Assembly: GCF_051020985.1 (NCBI RefSeq)
Contig: NC_135007.1
Coordinates: forward strand, 6,577,501 to 6,641,500
DNA length: 64,000 nucleotides
DNA from: Nomia melanderi
Lineage: Eukaryota; Arthropoda; Insecta; Hymenoptera; Halictidae
Direction of reading: 5' to 3'
A program made the translations under genes and the position numbers. The notes under the pieces are model-generated. The model saw only the letters and a list, made by a program, of their open reading frames with translations, was not told the DNA's origin and did not search any database. Below, piece after piece: positions 11,325 through 23,647 of the stretch; position 1 is the first letter of the stretch, and each line of letters opens with the position of its first letter.

Positions 11325-12173
11325 ATGTTAGGGATGCTGTTCCGTGGGGTGTTCCTCGTGGGTATACTCACGTGGTACAGCACCAGCGTGTGGAAAATGA
11401 TCGACGGCTACTTCAGGGATCAGTTCCGCAGCTATTTGGAGGAGGAATATCGCAAGAATCCCCGGATGAAATCGGACGTGCAGGGCGCCTCAGTCGATAA
11501 GATCGGTCCCGTAGATGCAGCGATGCCGGAAGCGACCGTGGCTCCGCCGCGAGAGATCCCCGAAGTATGCGAGCCGAGCGCGCTTTCGGTCGAAGCTGTA
11601 GAAAACCGCACAGCGGTCACCAATTCCGAGGATGTGACAGGTGGCACTAGTGAAAACGATGCTGCGAGGGGATCCACCGATAAAAATGCATTCCTGGAAA
11701 CCACCGCGGAATCGGAGCTGGAAAGTAGGAAACCGCCCGGTCAGGATCAAGAATCTCGAACCAGCATTAATCACGATAATTATGAAACCGAGCATAAAGA
11801 TAGTGCCGAGGATGCACTATCGATATCCCTGGCAAATAAAGAGCTCCGGAAGAAGAGCACATCTGGTACGAGATCGACCACCCCTAGGGACATTTCACAA
11901 GAACCCGAGACGCCCAAGAAACGAAGAGTGAAGACGATCACGCTGACGGAGAGGGACTTCACCTCGGTGCAGGATAACGCGAACGACGATTTCTGGGAGT
12001 TCGAGGAGGATGCGGAGGAAAGAGAGCCGTTAGAAGGCGTTTTAGTTTCCGAGTTGCCATTCAAGCCGAGGATAGATGGTATAGAGGATTTAGAGAGAAT
12101 CACCACGGATGAGTACTGTCCGTTGACCTTGGAAGACGAAGCTTCTTGCGGGGAAACGGTTAAGTGGCCTTGA
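11325..12173 (+). CDS. Uncharacterised membrane-anchored acidic protein
   Basis: 282 residues, single exon, with clearly GC-biased codons against AT-rich flanks. Residues about 3-22 (GMLFRGVFLVGILTWYSTSV) are a signal anchor or N-terminal membrane segment. An amphipathic stretch follows (WKMIDGYFRDQFRSYLEEEY). Residues 50-200 are low complexity, Glu/Ser/Thr/Asp rich and probably disordered, with a basic patch PKKRRVK near 197-203 that looks like a nuclear-type signal but may be incidental in a membrane protein. Residues 205-282 hold a more ordered acidic block (NDDFWEFEEDAEERE) and a C terminus with three Pro-flanked segments, a CPLTLEDEASC Cys pair, and a VKWP end. The family is not recognised. 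The start was chosen as the first ATG, directly opening the hydrophobic segment. Confidence 0.75.
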   Translation: MLGMLFRGVFLVGILTWYSTSVWKMIDGYFRDQFRSYLEEEYRKNPRMKSDVQGASVDKIGPVDAAMPEATVAPPREIPEVCEPSALSVEAVENRTAVTNSEDVTGGTSENDAARGSTDKNAFLETTAESELESRKPPGQDQESRTSINHDNYETEHKDSAEDALSISLANKELRKKSTSGTRSTTPRDISQEPETPKKRRVKTITLTERDFTSVQDNANDDFWEFEEDAEEREPLEGVLVSELPFKPRIDGIEDLERITTDEYCPLTLEDEASCGETVKWP

Positions 12174-15100
12174 TTGCTCGATCTGTATCGAGCAGGTACG
12201 GGGAGTGCGGTAAAAAATCAGCGGAAATTTTTATTGCCAGGTGTATAGAACGTTGGGGATGGAATTGGCGACAGACTATTGGCTGCTTGAAGGGAAAGTT
12301 GCTTCAAACATTGCCGATCGTGGTATCCGTATTTACATTTCATTGTAGTTTTACAAGATTCAATATGAAACTTAATTTGAAGAAATTCTGATTGTGTACA
12401 ATTATATAAAATTGATTGCTGATAGAATAATATAATTACGGTTAAACTGCAGATTTATTAAAATTTTTAAGAGTAGGAATAAATTGTTATTTAGTCCCTG
12501 TTTCTTTACACTGTATCTAGAAATTTTGCGAGATTACATTTTATACATTCGAAATAAATATTTACATGGGTTAATTAACAGTAGAAAAGTAAGGACAATG
12601 TTAGTAAATACACTTTTCTAATTATGCTAATAGAAGATTCATCGGGACGAGAAATTGGTGGCACATTCCAAGAACTGACTGCGCCCGCATGTCGTAGGTG
12701 GTTTATGGCAGTACCTGCCGTAGTCCTAGACAATCTGTACACATTGTGCTTCGGTTCTAATTATGCAGGACATCTGAATCCTACCTGAGCTTGCGCAGCG
12801 ACAGTAATAGCGTATTTACAAAAAGAAAAAAAAAATGTAAACACTAACAAAATTAAGAATAAAAATATGTCCTCTAACTCAACAATCCTATAAAAAGTAA
12901 TAATAATATTGAAAAATAATAATTTACATAAAAGATACTGTCTAATTGTAATTATTATAATCATCAATTTGATTTCTTTTAAAAATCGACTTAAGCCACT
13001 GTCAAAACAAACAGTTCAATCATTAGCTGCAAATAAATTGTCCGTGTTAACTTAAGCATTTAACAATCCACGATATTCTTAATTGTCGCAATTTAAATTC
13101 AACGGAACATGTGTCATGTTCGGTAAAAGTGGTGCACTGGGCCATTACGAACGGTTGATTACCCATTGGTACACTTAATGCTCGGACGAAATAGTTCTTG
13201 CACTTTCAGCGATCGTGAGCATGCATCATCGTGCATTTATCGCTCAATTAACGTCACGGATGAGATGCACTTTCTAGCAAAATTCACGTGGCAGCGATAA
13301 CATCGTCGGAATAAGGCCACGGTTCGGCGGAACGCTGCCCTTTGACCTTGGAAATGAGGCCTCATATAGGGGAAACCGACGAGTTGCCGTGAAAGTACAG
13401 TGAAATTGCGATCTATGATTTCTACACATGTACACGATTCCCATGGAAATTGAGTCCGTCGGCTAGAAGACTCGCGCGCGCGCGGACATCAAACTTTTCG
13501 CAGCTATCTCGCCGATTAGGCTCGCTTATAGTTCTTTTCGTACGATAAGTTATCGAGCTTCCGTACATTTAACATACTGTTGACCGATTAACGTCAACTG
13601 TGATACTGCAGCCTCCCGCACATCGTACGATACATCCTGAATACATTATGTTTAGGTCTGCAATTATCTCGACAATAAATTCATTCATAAATTCAAACAT
13701 ACTCTACGAAACTCGTTCCAATACGATGTAACCGAGAAATGTTATATAATGATAGAGAATTAATTAAATTACGAAATAATGCACTTAAAATCTACTTTAT
13801 ATGATACGCTTGTCGCCAATCTCCCTATCGTGCGTATTAAATAAATTCTTATTGGAAAACTATTACCTATATCGACTACAAACTACTTCCACTTTATCTA
13901 ATTTCCAATTACAGTTACCCTCGTTGTAAGACTTGGTTTCTAAAAATATTTTTAATACATGATTTCTTTAGAAAATTCATATTTCAACATTCCGTATCGG
14001 ATACATCAATATAATTTTAAATAAAGCGAAAGTATTACACCAAAGGAAAGTAGCCGAAGATCGATGCGTTAATCTAATGTACTCGAATTGCACCTAACTT
14101 TCATCGTTTGAATATTAATAGCGCCGATTACCGTCGGTAAACGTCACTAAACTTTCCGAGGTAAACTGCACGATATATGTAAGACCATATGTCAATGTTG
14201 TACGTTAAAACACCTATATCCTGCATGCATATGCTTAAATAAATTTACATAGCAAACATCCCGGGCAAAGCTAAAAGAAGACAAAAAAGAAGGGAATTTA
14301 ATATAGCGTTATATTTTGTTTATTACAGTTGGCAGTGTGTAGTGGCGGCCTTCCTGTGTTACGCTCGTTTCACTTAAATCGACGATAGTACGTGAAGTTC
14401 GCGTCGTCGAACACACGATAGCTTCACATTATTTTCTTTCTTTTGTTTCGGGTAAAACTGTTTTCCCAGCCAACTAATGATTTACTAACCAGCAATTCAG
14501 GCGCAGCGGTCGATGCAAATTAGAGTCCGGACGACGCAGCTAGACGAGGACGCAGACGCGTATCAAGGAAATTCGCTCGTTATTGCTTAACGTTTCGAAA
14601 AAAAGAGAGACCGCCCGACACGACCTTCCCGCGGTGCGCTTCTGTACGCGGGGGGAACATGTTTAGGCGTCAATTAAAGCAAGCCACGATCGTAATTGCG
14701 CGGTTAAGTGCAAGACTGCTCGTCTTAATTGAAAACCGGAGGCAACATATTTCACGGGCCTCTTGTCTTCGTACAATAAACAGCTCACAATGGTTTCGAG
14801 CGACGCTCGACTTCTCCGTAATTTGCATAAAATGTTTCTAAATGACTGTGCACTCTTTAACTATAGACCGCTCGCGCCGACTCAATTTAAAAATAGGAAA
14901 TATTATCCGACGCTTATATTACCGGAAATTGTATATTCACGTGAAATGTATTCTTGAAAAAAAAATCAAAATGCTATGTTAATTGTATTTATTATTTAGA
15001 ATCTCGTAATAAATTTTACGAAGACACGCAGTTTTCACGGAAATAAAAATTTAACCGTTGCTCTTCTCCGTTGCACTAACTAAAAGTGCCTATCAGTTCG

Positions 15101-15475
15101 TAGTATTAAATTAAGTTTATTTATTTGTTTTCCTTTCAATTAGTTATTCTTATTTTCTATAATACCTACTTAGAAATAAATGGATCGATCAGTTTTTAAG
15201 TAAAAACTTGAAATTTTTGAAAAAGATAAACTCAGAAACTTAATGTTATTAAGAAGAGGACATTGCACAATCTAACCCTTTGCCCTATGATTTGTTTCTT
15301 AACTGTGATCGATCCAACTAGTTTATCGTTAATAATTTATTAAAAAAAAAGAAAAAAATTATTATTCTCATTCTATGCCCACGTTTACTCAAAAGGCAAA
15401 AGATTGATAATAGATAAGTAACATTTAATTTATATTTAAAAGAAGTAAATAACACTTAAAGTTTTCAAATTCAGT
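12174..15475. other. Intergenic, no gene seen
   Basis: An AATAAA at 12478-12483 could end the upstream transcript. CpG-rich, gene-free stretches occur at 13090-13560 and 14330-14780. The second begins with TTTATTACAG, a fair acceptor, but the frames after it close quickly. An imperfect inverted pair at 15271-15406 (TCTAACCCTTTGCCC against GGCAAAAGATTGA) resembles the other element ends. Confidence 0.45.
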
Positions 15476-15726
15476 TTAATCAGTTAACTACGTCCGACGA
15501 GTATACACGTCATCTTAAAAGTCAAAATGATACGAATTTTTTCAGTGATGAATTATTTATTTTTTCAGATAAAGGTGTAATTCTTCTTCGTTTCGCTTTA
15601 ATTTGTCGTTAGAATATGTTATAGGTGCACTTGGCTTGCGTCTGACGAGTATACACTTTATTATTTAATTTTAATGCATGCACAATGAAGGACTTTTAAA
15701 ACTAAATTCCACAGTTAACAGATTAA
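15476..15726. mobile_element. TTAA-flanked inverted-repeat element, long form
   Basis: 251 bases. The left end TTAATCAGTTAACT and the reverse complement of the right end, TTAATCTGTTAACT, agree at 13 of 14 positions. The interior aligns with 53062-53300 (shared ACGTCATCTTAAA, GATGAATT, CAGATAAA, TGTAATTCTTCTT, TAGGTGCA). Its right part matches the short element at 4191-4293. There is no open frame for a transposase. Confidence 0.75.
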
Positions 15727-18700
15727 AATCTTTATCGTGAGTCTAACACGATATTGTAAGATGACAATGGAGATGAAGAAGGTTGGAAATTGTTTGAAAA
15801 AGGTATCACGCTTTATAAAAATTAAATCTTATTATAACTTTAATAAATAAAATAAATATAAAACGTTGAATTCTACCGCTGTACATTACTTTGAATCATT
15901 TCCTTTAAAAATAAATACAAGTTTACACCCAACAACATTGAAAATAAATCAAGTGCATAGCCTTAATATGGAACACCTAAATTAAGGAAAACATATATTT
16001 ATCATAAGAATACGTGAAATAAGCATCTCGATCGCGATGAATGGAGCATGAATCATTTCACGTACATATGTAATACAATATTGTAATAAATATTGCGAAC
16101 ACCGCGTAAATTCGCGGGTGACGCAATAAATATTTCCAGCGCAGTGGACACGCGCGTAATCGTCGGCCGCGAAGTGAAACGACCGGGTGCGAAAAATCGC
16201 GCCGTCTCGTTCGTCAATTATGCAAGACGACAACCGATGCGCGCACGTGTGTGCATCATTTTATGTATCCATGTCCATGGTCAACGTGTTACATATACGA
16301 CAGGTGCAGGAAATGCGTGCCCGCCGGCCTCAAACTATGCGTTATCGGTATGCGCATTGAGAACCGAGGAATATATCCACGTCGACGTATAAATAATAAA
16401 TCCATTATACCCCGCCGTACTCGGGATACGAACGTGCACGATTTTCTATATCAAGTCGCGACCGTTCCGCATCGTCTCCTTTCATTTGCGATTTTTCCAC
16501 CGCGCAAACGTGTATTCTTTAATGCGCCGATTACTCGATCGGTCCGGCCATTCGTCAGAATGTCCGACGATCAAATTAGAATATTAAAAATCGAATGGGG
16601 CTACACCGCGTTTCGAAATATTTTAGCGTGTAATCAGCGAGAATGAAAATTATAAAACCTCAACATCACGCTCTTTGTTAAATTTATTGAGCATTTCGCG
16701 ACTTTTTCAGCAGTTTTCGAACCTCGATGCGCACGGTTGACTCTTATTAAACGCGAGAGAGAGGAAATAGTAAATTTAAGAATGACCTAATTTTTATAGG
16801 AATTTTATGGGTCTCTTCAGATCTGAATCCTATTCCATTCGATGAGTTGCCATTTGTGTTACTGAAAGTGGTGTTTTAATAATTTCAAGAACTCTATCAG
16901 TTCTAATATTAGAGAAAAGGAATATTATAATTACACTATGAATTTTATATAATTGTACTATAAAAATTAATTTGCAAATGCAGATTTGAAAAATTTTAGA
17001 ATTTTGCAGCAGAAGAAAGAAATTTTTTTATTTTCATTAAATTATCTATAGAAATGAGAATTTAATGTAGTAATAGAATTACGTAAAATATTTATGCAAC
17101 CCGAAGGGATACAAGCCGAAATCTAAGATCTAGCCTAATTACGAGTCGTCTCGAGTCATTGACGCCACGGAGACGGTTTTCACCGCGTCGAAGAGAATCG
17201 GTGGCGATGTCGGTTGTCTTGTCGGGTTTGTTATGTAGCGCACACGGTACAGGAAAAGAAGGATGGGGGGAAAAAAAAACTCGCCGTGAACGGACGAAAC
17301 CGTTTCCTAGATAACCGAGAAAATACACCGGCAATGGCCTCGTTACGATATCCTACGATTTCTCGCAGCCGCTTTCCGCATGCCTCGAATCGGATCGATC
17401 TTTTTCTGCTTGCCTTTCGTTGAATAATCGCATGGTGGAGGAAGCACGTAATTATGCAAATTATTTCGCCCATTATAGTAAATACACGAGCTCATAAAAC
17501 AGCAATTATCGCATGGTGATAGAACAACCGATTTGTCTTTCGATCTCATAATAAGTTACATAATCGCGTTGCCCGTGATCAATAAGCATTCTATAATTAG
17601 ATATTTATGCCACTGCGATAGTATATTTCCTACTGTTCTCCAACACCTTTGGAGTGTTTTTATACGAAGAAACCGTGAAAAGGTACTGTACGTATGATTT
17701 ACGCTAATCACGTACTTAATACAATAGAACAGTGTATTAACGTGACTTCGGTCTGCCATTATCTAGCATCATAACAGTATTTTCGATTATAATAAAAATT
17801 CTGATTATATAAGGTAAAGTCTGCACGCTAACCGCCGACGGCATGTTAGAATGCTGGCATTAGCCGCGCTGGTCATCGAAGTATTAATCTCAGTTACTGC
17901 TGAAAAATTTTCAGAAAAATTCAAAGAAGTACTACGTTTAACGACACGAAGGTAGTAAAAACTCACCATGACGCTTTCTATATGGCATATGAGAAGAATT
18001 ATAGACAGATATCAAAATAATTGCACGTATCAAGCTTCAAATTATTTTTCACCAAAGCAGCGAATTTTCTTTCCCATGAAAGAAAACATGATACGCGATT
18101 TCTGCGCAGCGAAAGGAACTTTCGTTTTCCTCTGTTTTCGTTTAAACGAATCGCAGCTCCGACGCAGCGAGAATTTAATAACCACGTTAACGCGCTGTTT
18201 AATTCTATAAGTATCGAATGATTAAAATGATTGTTCCATATTTTCTTGTACGAATTACTAGAACGTATTTATTAAGATCTTAATTCACTTATATCTTAGT
18301 TTTAGCATTATTGAATCAATGAATTTAATCCTTTCTCAGAACAATAATATAAACGTTCTGAATAGAGATAAACAGTACATAAAAAATAAACTGGATTCTT
18401 CATGTTGATCCGTCTGGTAATTCTAGCGTTAAACCCTTGCTCTATAATTTCTTTCAGAACTTTACTCGACAGAACTATTTTATTGTTTATAATTGACTGT
18501 CGAAAAAAGAGAATTTCACACTCTGCCTTTATCTATGTGTACTCTAATGATTAATAATAAATGCAATTAATAACAGAATAATATTTAATATGAAGTAAAC
18601 AAAAAACTTAAAAAATAATTAAATGATATTTATGTCCGTTAAATTCTGTTTAAAATCTTCGTTATGAGACCGTCATGATATTATGCCGCTTTTACTTTCA

Positions 18701-21639
18701 TTCGAACGTTAACGACATGCATCTCCGCGGAATGAGACTTTCTCGGTATGTATCTGACAGTTTTGGGATCGAAACGAAGAAAGTGCGCGCGATACCAACC
18801 ATCGATTTCAAGGCTGACGGCACATGGAAAGTGATCTGCGTCATGGGAAACATGAAAATGGTCCATGAAACGGGAAAACGTTTAATTAGCCGAGCAGTTT
18901 GCTGGGGAAAATGTTTTCGCTTTCTTGCCGCTCATTCTTTTGTCCGGCTTTTCATCGACTATACTGAAGTACTTTGTCTACTTGATGAAGTTATTTTATT
19001 GTCTAAGCATTGTGAAACGCGCTAGAAATCTTATCTTGTCAGCGCCGGGAATACTGGAAGAACCATCTGTCCCAGTGTCGAGCGACTCGAGAATTTATAA
19101 TAATTCTATTAGTGGTAGTGTGCTAATGAGAGGTGAAATACTTCGTAAACTGTCGAAATTTGTTGAAAGTATCTCATTCAATGAAATAAAGTATCTTTAG
19201 ATTAATTAAGGTTTTGAATTTTGAAGAAAGGCTGTTCGTTATTGATTTGTACCAATTTATTCTATAACGATACTGTAACATTATTATTGTTATACATTTC
19301 GATAATTAAAGCGAGTTACGAAAAACATCATTTTGTCACTCACTGTTTTGAGCAGCTCATTTAAAATGTTATTACCAAAATCGAGTGAATTTATTAGGTA
19401 TCATATAATCGATTATATCGGGTCAAGGTGCACGTACGGACGTGCAATTAATCAATCGGAACTTTCTCTCGTAAATCACGAAATTCACTTCTTATGTGTA
19501 ATTACGTGCCATCTAGAACAATTATACCGCAATTTACACGAAAACGTGTTACAGACTCTCGCGATTGTAACTTTACCGGAGTACTTTTATGAGTAGACGC
19601 TTGTTACTACGATAAGTGTGTTTTATTCGACACTAATAAAAATAAAAATCAAATGTAATTTACTGCAGCGAAAAGTGTAAAATAAAAATTTAAGTGCCGA
19701 CTCTAATTATTTTGCGCTTATTATGTTTAGTGCTATTTTATAAGTGTACAGTAAGATAGTGTACTATTTTATAAGTGTACAAAGATGAAATACACATATT
19801 TTCAACTGAGAGTAAACATTTTTAACGTTTTTCGAATTTCAGGGATTCTAAAATTATCACGTTACACAAACGTTTACGTAAGTGAATTTCTGAACCGACG
19901 AAAAAAAGAAGGAAGATACAGAAGAACGAATTTCCAATGAAATTTCCGGGACATCAGGATAAAACGCATTACAGCTTATCTGTGGTTAGTCTGGTCGGTC
20001 TGTGACACTTAATTAAATTAAAACTGGATCCCTGGAAAGTCTGACCGGCAACCTGTTGCACGTGTTCGTCGAACCAGTAACATTCTTCAATGATTCTATC
20101 GGTTATAAGACTTGCACGTATTAAACTGCAACATTACAGGCTCGATATTTATTATTATTATTCATCATAATTACACGCAGAAATACACGATCACCGCGTC
20201 GATTTTTTATAATAAAGAATGATAAATTGTACACCGATAGGAAATAATAAACATGTTGCATTGGCAACACGATATCGGGTAGGGCAAAAAAGTAAAAATA
20301 AGGAGCAGGGCCGCCTCGTGTACAACAACCTAGAGCGGAAAGCAATCAGAGTGAAAACAGGACTAACGCGACCTTTCTATTGCTTTCACGTGCCGGGGGA
20401 TTGTAAACCTTGAACCGATGGGAATACTAATTTTTGGCTATTTTATAAATTATTCATATACAATGCAGCGTCAGCACGCAACGAGATTGACGACTTATGT
20501 GCACGCTTAAAAAATAGACAGGCTGCACACTTTCGTAAACATTTAGGACTCGAGGTATTTTAATTCGGATCGACACTAATTGTTGGATACATTTCCTGCT
20601 GTGTGTCTAATTTCTAACGAAATGATGGCAATATATACAATAATCAAATGTAATAAATAAAATATGAAAAAATGCAAAGATTAGTTTCAAAAATACATTA
20701 TTCTGATTCATTATTTTTACAATAGTGAAGGTTAATACGATGATAAAAGGATTTTTGTTATTCATTATGATTATTTTTAACGAATGAGTTTTTCACTTGT
20801 TTTTTTATTACGTTTGAGACGACTGATTAGTAAACGACAAAGCAAAAATATTTTGCACTCGATCAGGGTCAGTTGAGACACGAAGCGTTTTCGCGTTAGG
20901 TATACAATTACAAAATCCGCCCACGTTACATAAAGCACAGAAACGTGCAATGCGGGTCGAATTGCGTATCGAAAATCGAGCGCGTATGAGTGCAACGGTA
21001 CCTTGTAAAATTTACCAAGCACATACTGCACGCATGTGTATAAGGACTCGCCATTTAAACATTACCGGACTCTCGGTCAAGGATTTCATGTCAGCAATGC
21101 TTCTATTTAAACCAATCGTAAACGCTCATTCACTGCTGTTGAAGATTTCGGAGCGTGTTGTGATTTCAAAACAAAGTGATTTTCAAGTAAATAAATATTG
21201 CATTACTTGCAGTTTTTACATAATTAATTATTCAACGCGTTATTATTGGCTTTTGCTTTTACAGATTCCTCGTAAATATTTCAAGATTCCAAAACAGACA
21301 TTATATATTCATATTCATAACTAACACAACTGGATTTAGTAAACCACAATATCTCATTTTAATATTCCGTTTGCAGTAAAACTGTTAACAAAAATAGTTC
21401 AAATCGAAAAATAACACAGGATACTTCAAAACATATCAATTGCAAATGGAGGACACTAGAAAAAACTTCCGAAGTGCCCTCAAAGGTATTAAAAACAAAC
21501 TCACCGGTAACATAATAGAATCTTCAAGTGCCTTCAAAATAAAGTTTCAAAACACATTATCGACACATACCAATCAAATTTCGCGAGTTAAACTGATGAA
21601 AAACGATGTGATAATAGAACGAAACAGCAGTGTGAAGCA
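15727..21639. other. Intergenic, no convincing gene
   Basis: CpG-rich blocks at 16090-16560 and 17100-17420 keep several frames open at once, which reflects composition rather than coding. The 116-residue frame at 18675-19025 has no domain or splice signal. Single repeat ends occur at about 18420-18437 (GGTAATTCTAGCGTTAAAC). I see no RNA gene. Confidence 0.45.
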
Positions 21640-22520
21640 TTGTGGAGGGACGTTGCCCGTCACTACCTGTTGCAGAGGGGTTTACAGTAGAAACACTGCA
21701 GGACCCCCGGGTTCGCATTCCTGAAAGAAGGGACGGAGAGCCAGGGAGACATGCGCCGGCACGTATCGTTTAGAACCTGAAAAGGACCCTTTTAGGCCTC
21801 GCCCGTTCTGGGACCCAGATGCCTGGTCTTCCGAAAGGACGGTATTGTTCCTGATCGAAAGGAAATGCGCGCTCTCGGACCACCGTAAGGGAATGCTATG
21901 GCCACTGATAGCATACCTAACCTAACCTCAAATTCGCGTGCCGTCAGTGTAGAAACGGAGTCACTCACCTGGACAATCTATCCTTCCGCTTCGTTTGCGA
22001 CGGGGCCCAGTCTCCTCTTCATTCATCGGACGCGATCTCTCACAGAAATCACCGCGCCACGCTCGTGTCAAAACACTCCGCTACACTCGCGTCACCGTGG
22101 CGCATAATGTGGCACCGTTTGAAAAGCTCGCGGTCAAAACTCGATGGAATTCGGCGTTTCCAGTCCGAGCGGAGCGGACTCGGTGTTGTACTCTATTCAC
22201 ACGCGAAATCAGAACGCGTACGCGGCACACACGTGGTTTCCCGTGAACCGAGGATATATGTCTGAGGACGTGACCGACGACAAGTTCGAACCAACTCCAA
22301 AACGCGAGATAAATGTGACAGAGACGCTAACCGATGTGTTGCCGTTTGACCTGTCTCTGAACTGACCAATCGCCTTGCAGGTGGTATGGTATGGTGCTTC
22401 GCGACGCGCGGTGGGGGAAGGGGCGAGAGAACAGGAGGGACAGAATCACCTGACGCGCAACCTTTTGGGGTCTGTTAAAAGATCCGTGAACCTGCAGGGG
22501 TCTGTCCACAACTGTTGGGA
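21640..22520. other. GC-rich island without a recognised gene
   Basis: Composition changes sharply from AT-rich flanks to GC- and CpG-rich sequence, including GGACCCCCGGGTTCG and GGTGGGGGAAGGGGCG. Several overlapping frames are open on both strands (21898-22365 plus, 22327-22509 minus), but none gives a recognisable protein. It could be a CpG-rich promoter with a non-coding first exon, a conserved regulatory element, or an old insertion. Confidence 0.4.
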
Positions 22521-23647
22521 CTTATTTGTACTTCTTGACCTGCAGTCGGTAAAGCTGCGACGTTAACGTTAGTTGGTACGTCGATACAAGAAATGCCGAT
22601 GAGAGAAGGAATAGACGACATAGAATGTAAATTTTTGTCACTCGACCAGAGTACGTCATCCAACATACCAATCTCGTGTCACTTACAACCTTACCAACAG
22701 AGTACACATAAATACAAATAAATAAATAAAAAACATGTTCTTTCTTATTTCCTTGCCTCGATATTAAACTGTTTCTCGTTAGTGATAGAACTCTATTCCA
22801 GCGTTTCGTGGTTCAGCGTATTCTGAAATATCAACACTGTTAAAGTTACTTTAGTCACTAGCGAACTCTGTTCAAATAAATCTGTTAACTACCGGACTGC
22901 ACAGTTTTCAAAATGATCACTTCAATCGTCATTAGTTGGATTTCAAGTAATTATTTTTGTCAGTCCTATTAATGAAATTGTATAAAATGTCAAGTATAAT
23001 TAATATATAGAACTTAATGTATTAATTTATACAGTTTAGAATTTAAAAATTAGTCCTTCTAGCAGGCGTTAAAAATTCGTAAAGCTATAAGCGTGCAATA
23101 CACTTTCATATGCTACTCAACAATACAATATTAGTAACATCAATTAAATAAATAAAACAATAATAATCAAGTAATCAAGTAGAGTAATAAGCCACCCTAC
23201 GAAAACAATAAATTGTATATGCACGCATAAAACAACAGAAGAATAGGAAAATTGGGATACTTTTAAATACCACATATAAAATAATTATTTTTTGTAACCA
23301 TCACGTGCCATAAGATACCGAGCAATCGGAAAGAGTTCTTATCTCGTGTCAAATCCGTGATATCGTTTCGTAGCACAAGTAACAAAATATCACAGGCAGA
23401 CCTGAAACGGTGCTTCAAGGCTGACCCGGTATAGGTACTTATTACATCAAGTCTCGTTAAGAGATGTCCATTCACTCGTACCGCTAGATGACCAGTATGG
23501 TTCGCGCAGCTCGCGGCGGCCAGATTGGCCCCGTATCACGGTGCGGAGGTGCCAGTGAACGACCGGCAAAACTCACTAAAAAATGTGTCCAACGTATCGG
23601 TTCCATGCAATGAAACGTCGAATCGTGTATGGCCAGGTTTGATCACA
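22521..23647. other. Upstream region of the transporter gene
   Basis: Mostly AT-rich. The last 150 bases before the transporter ATG are GC-richer and open in the reading frame of the first exon, but without an in-frame ATG. They are probably 5' UTR. No TATA box was identified. Confidence 0.4.

Noticed and set aside
16093..16646. Overlapping plus-strand frames of 99 and 131 residues
   Set aside because: Several frames are open together through CpG-rich composition; no domain, signal peptide or splice border.
18675..19025. 116-residue plus-strand frame
   Set aside because: Random-looking composition with no domain, no membrane pattern and no supporting splice or poly(A) signals.
21916..21928. 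CCTAACCTAACCT, resembling the insect telomere repeat
   Set aside because: Only about two and a half units; such short runs occur by chance and do not indicate a telomere or interstitial array.
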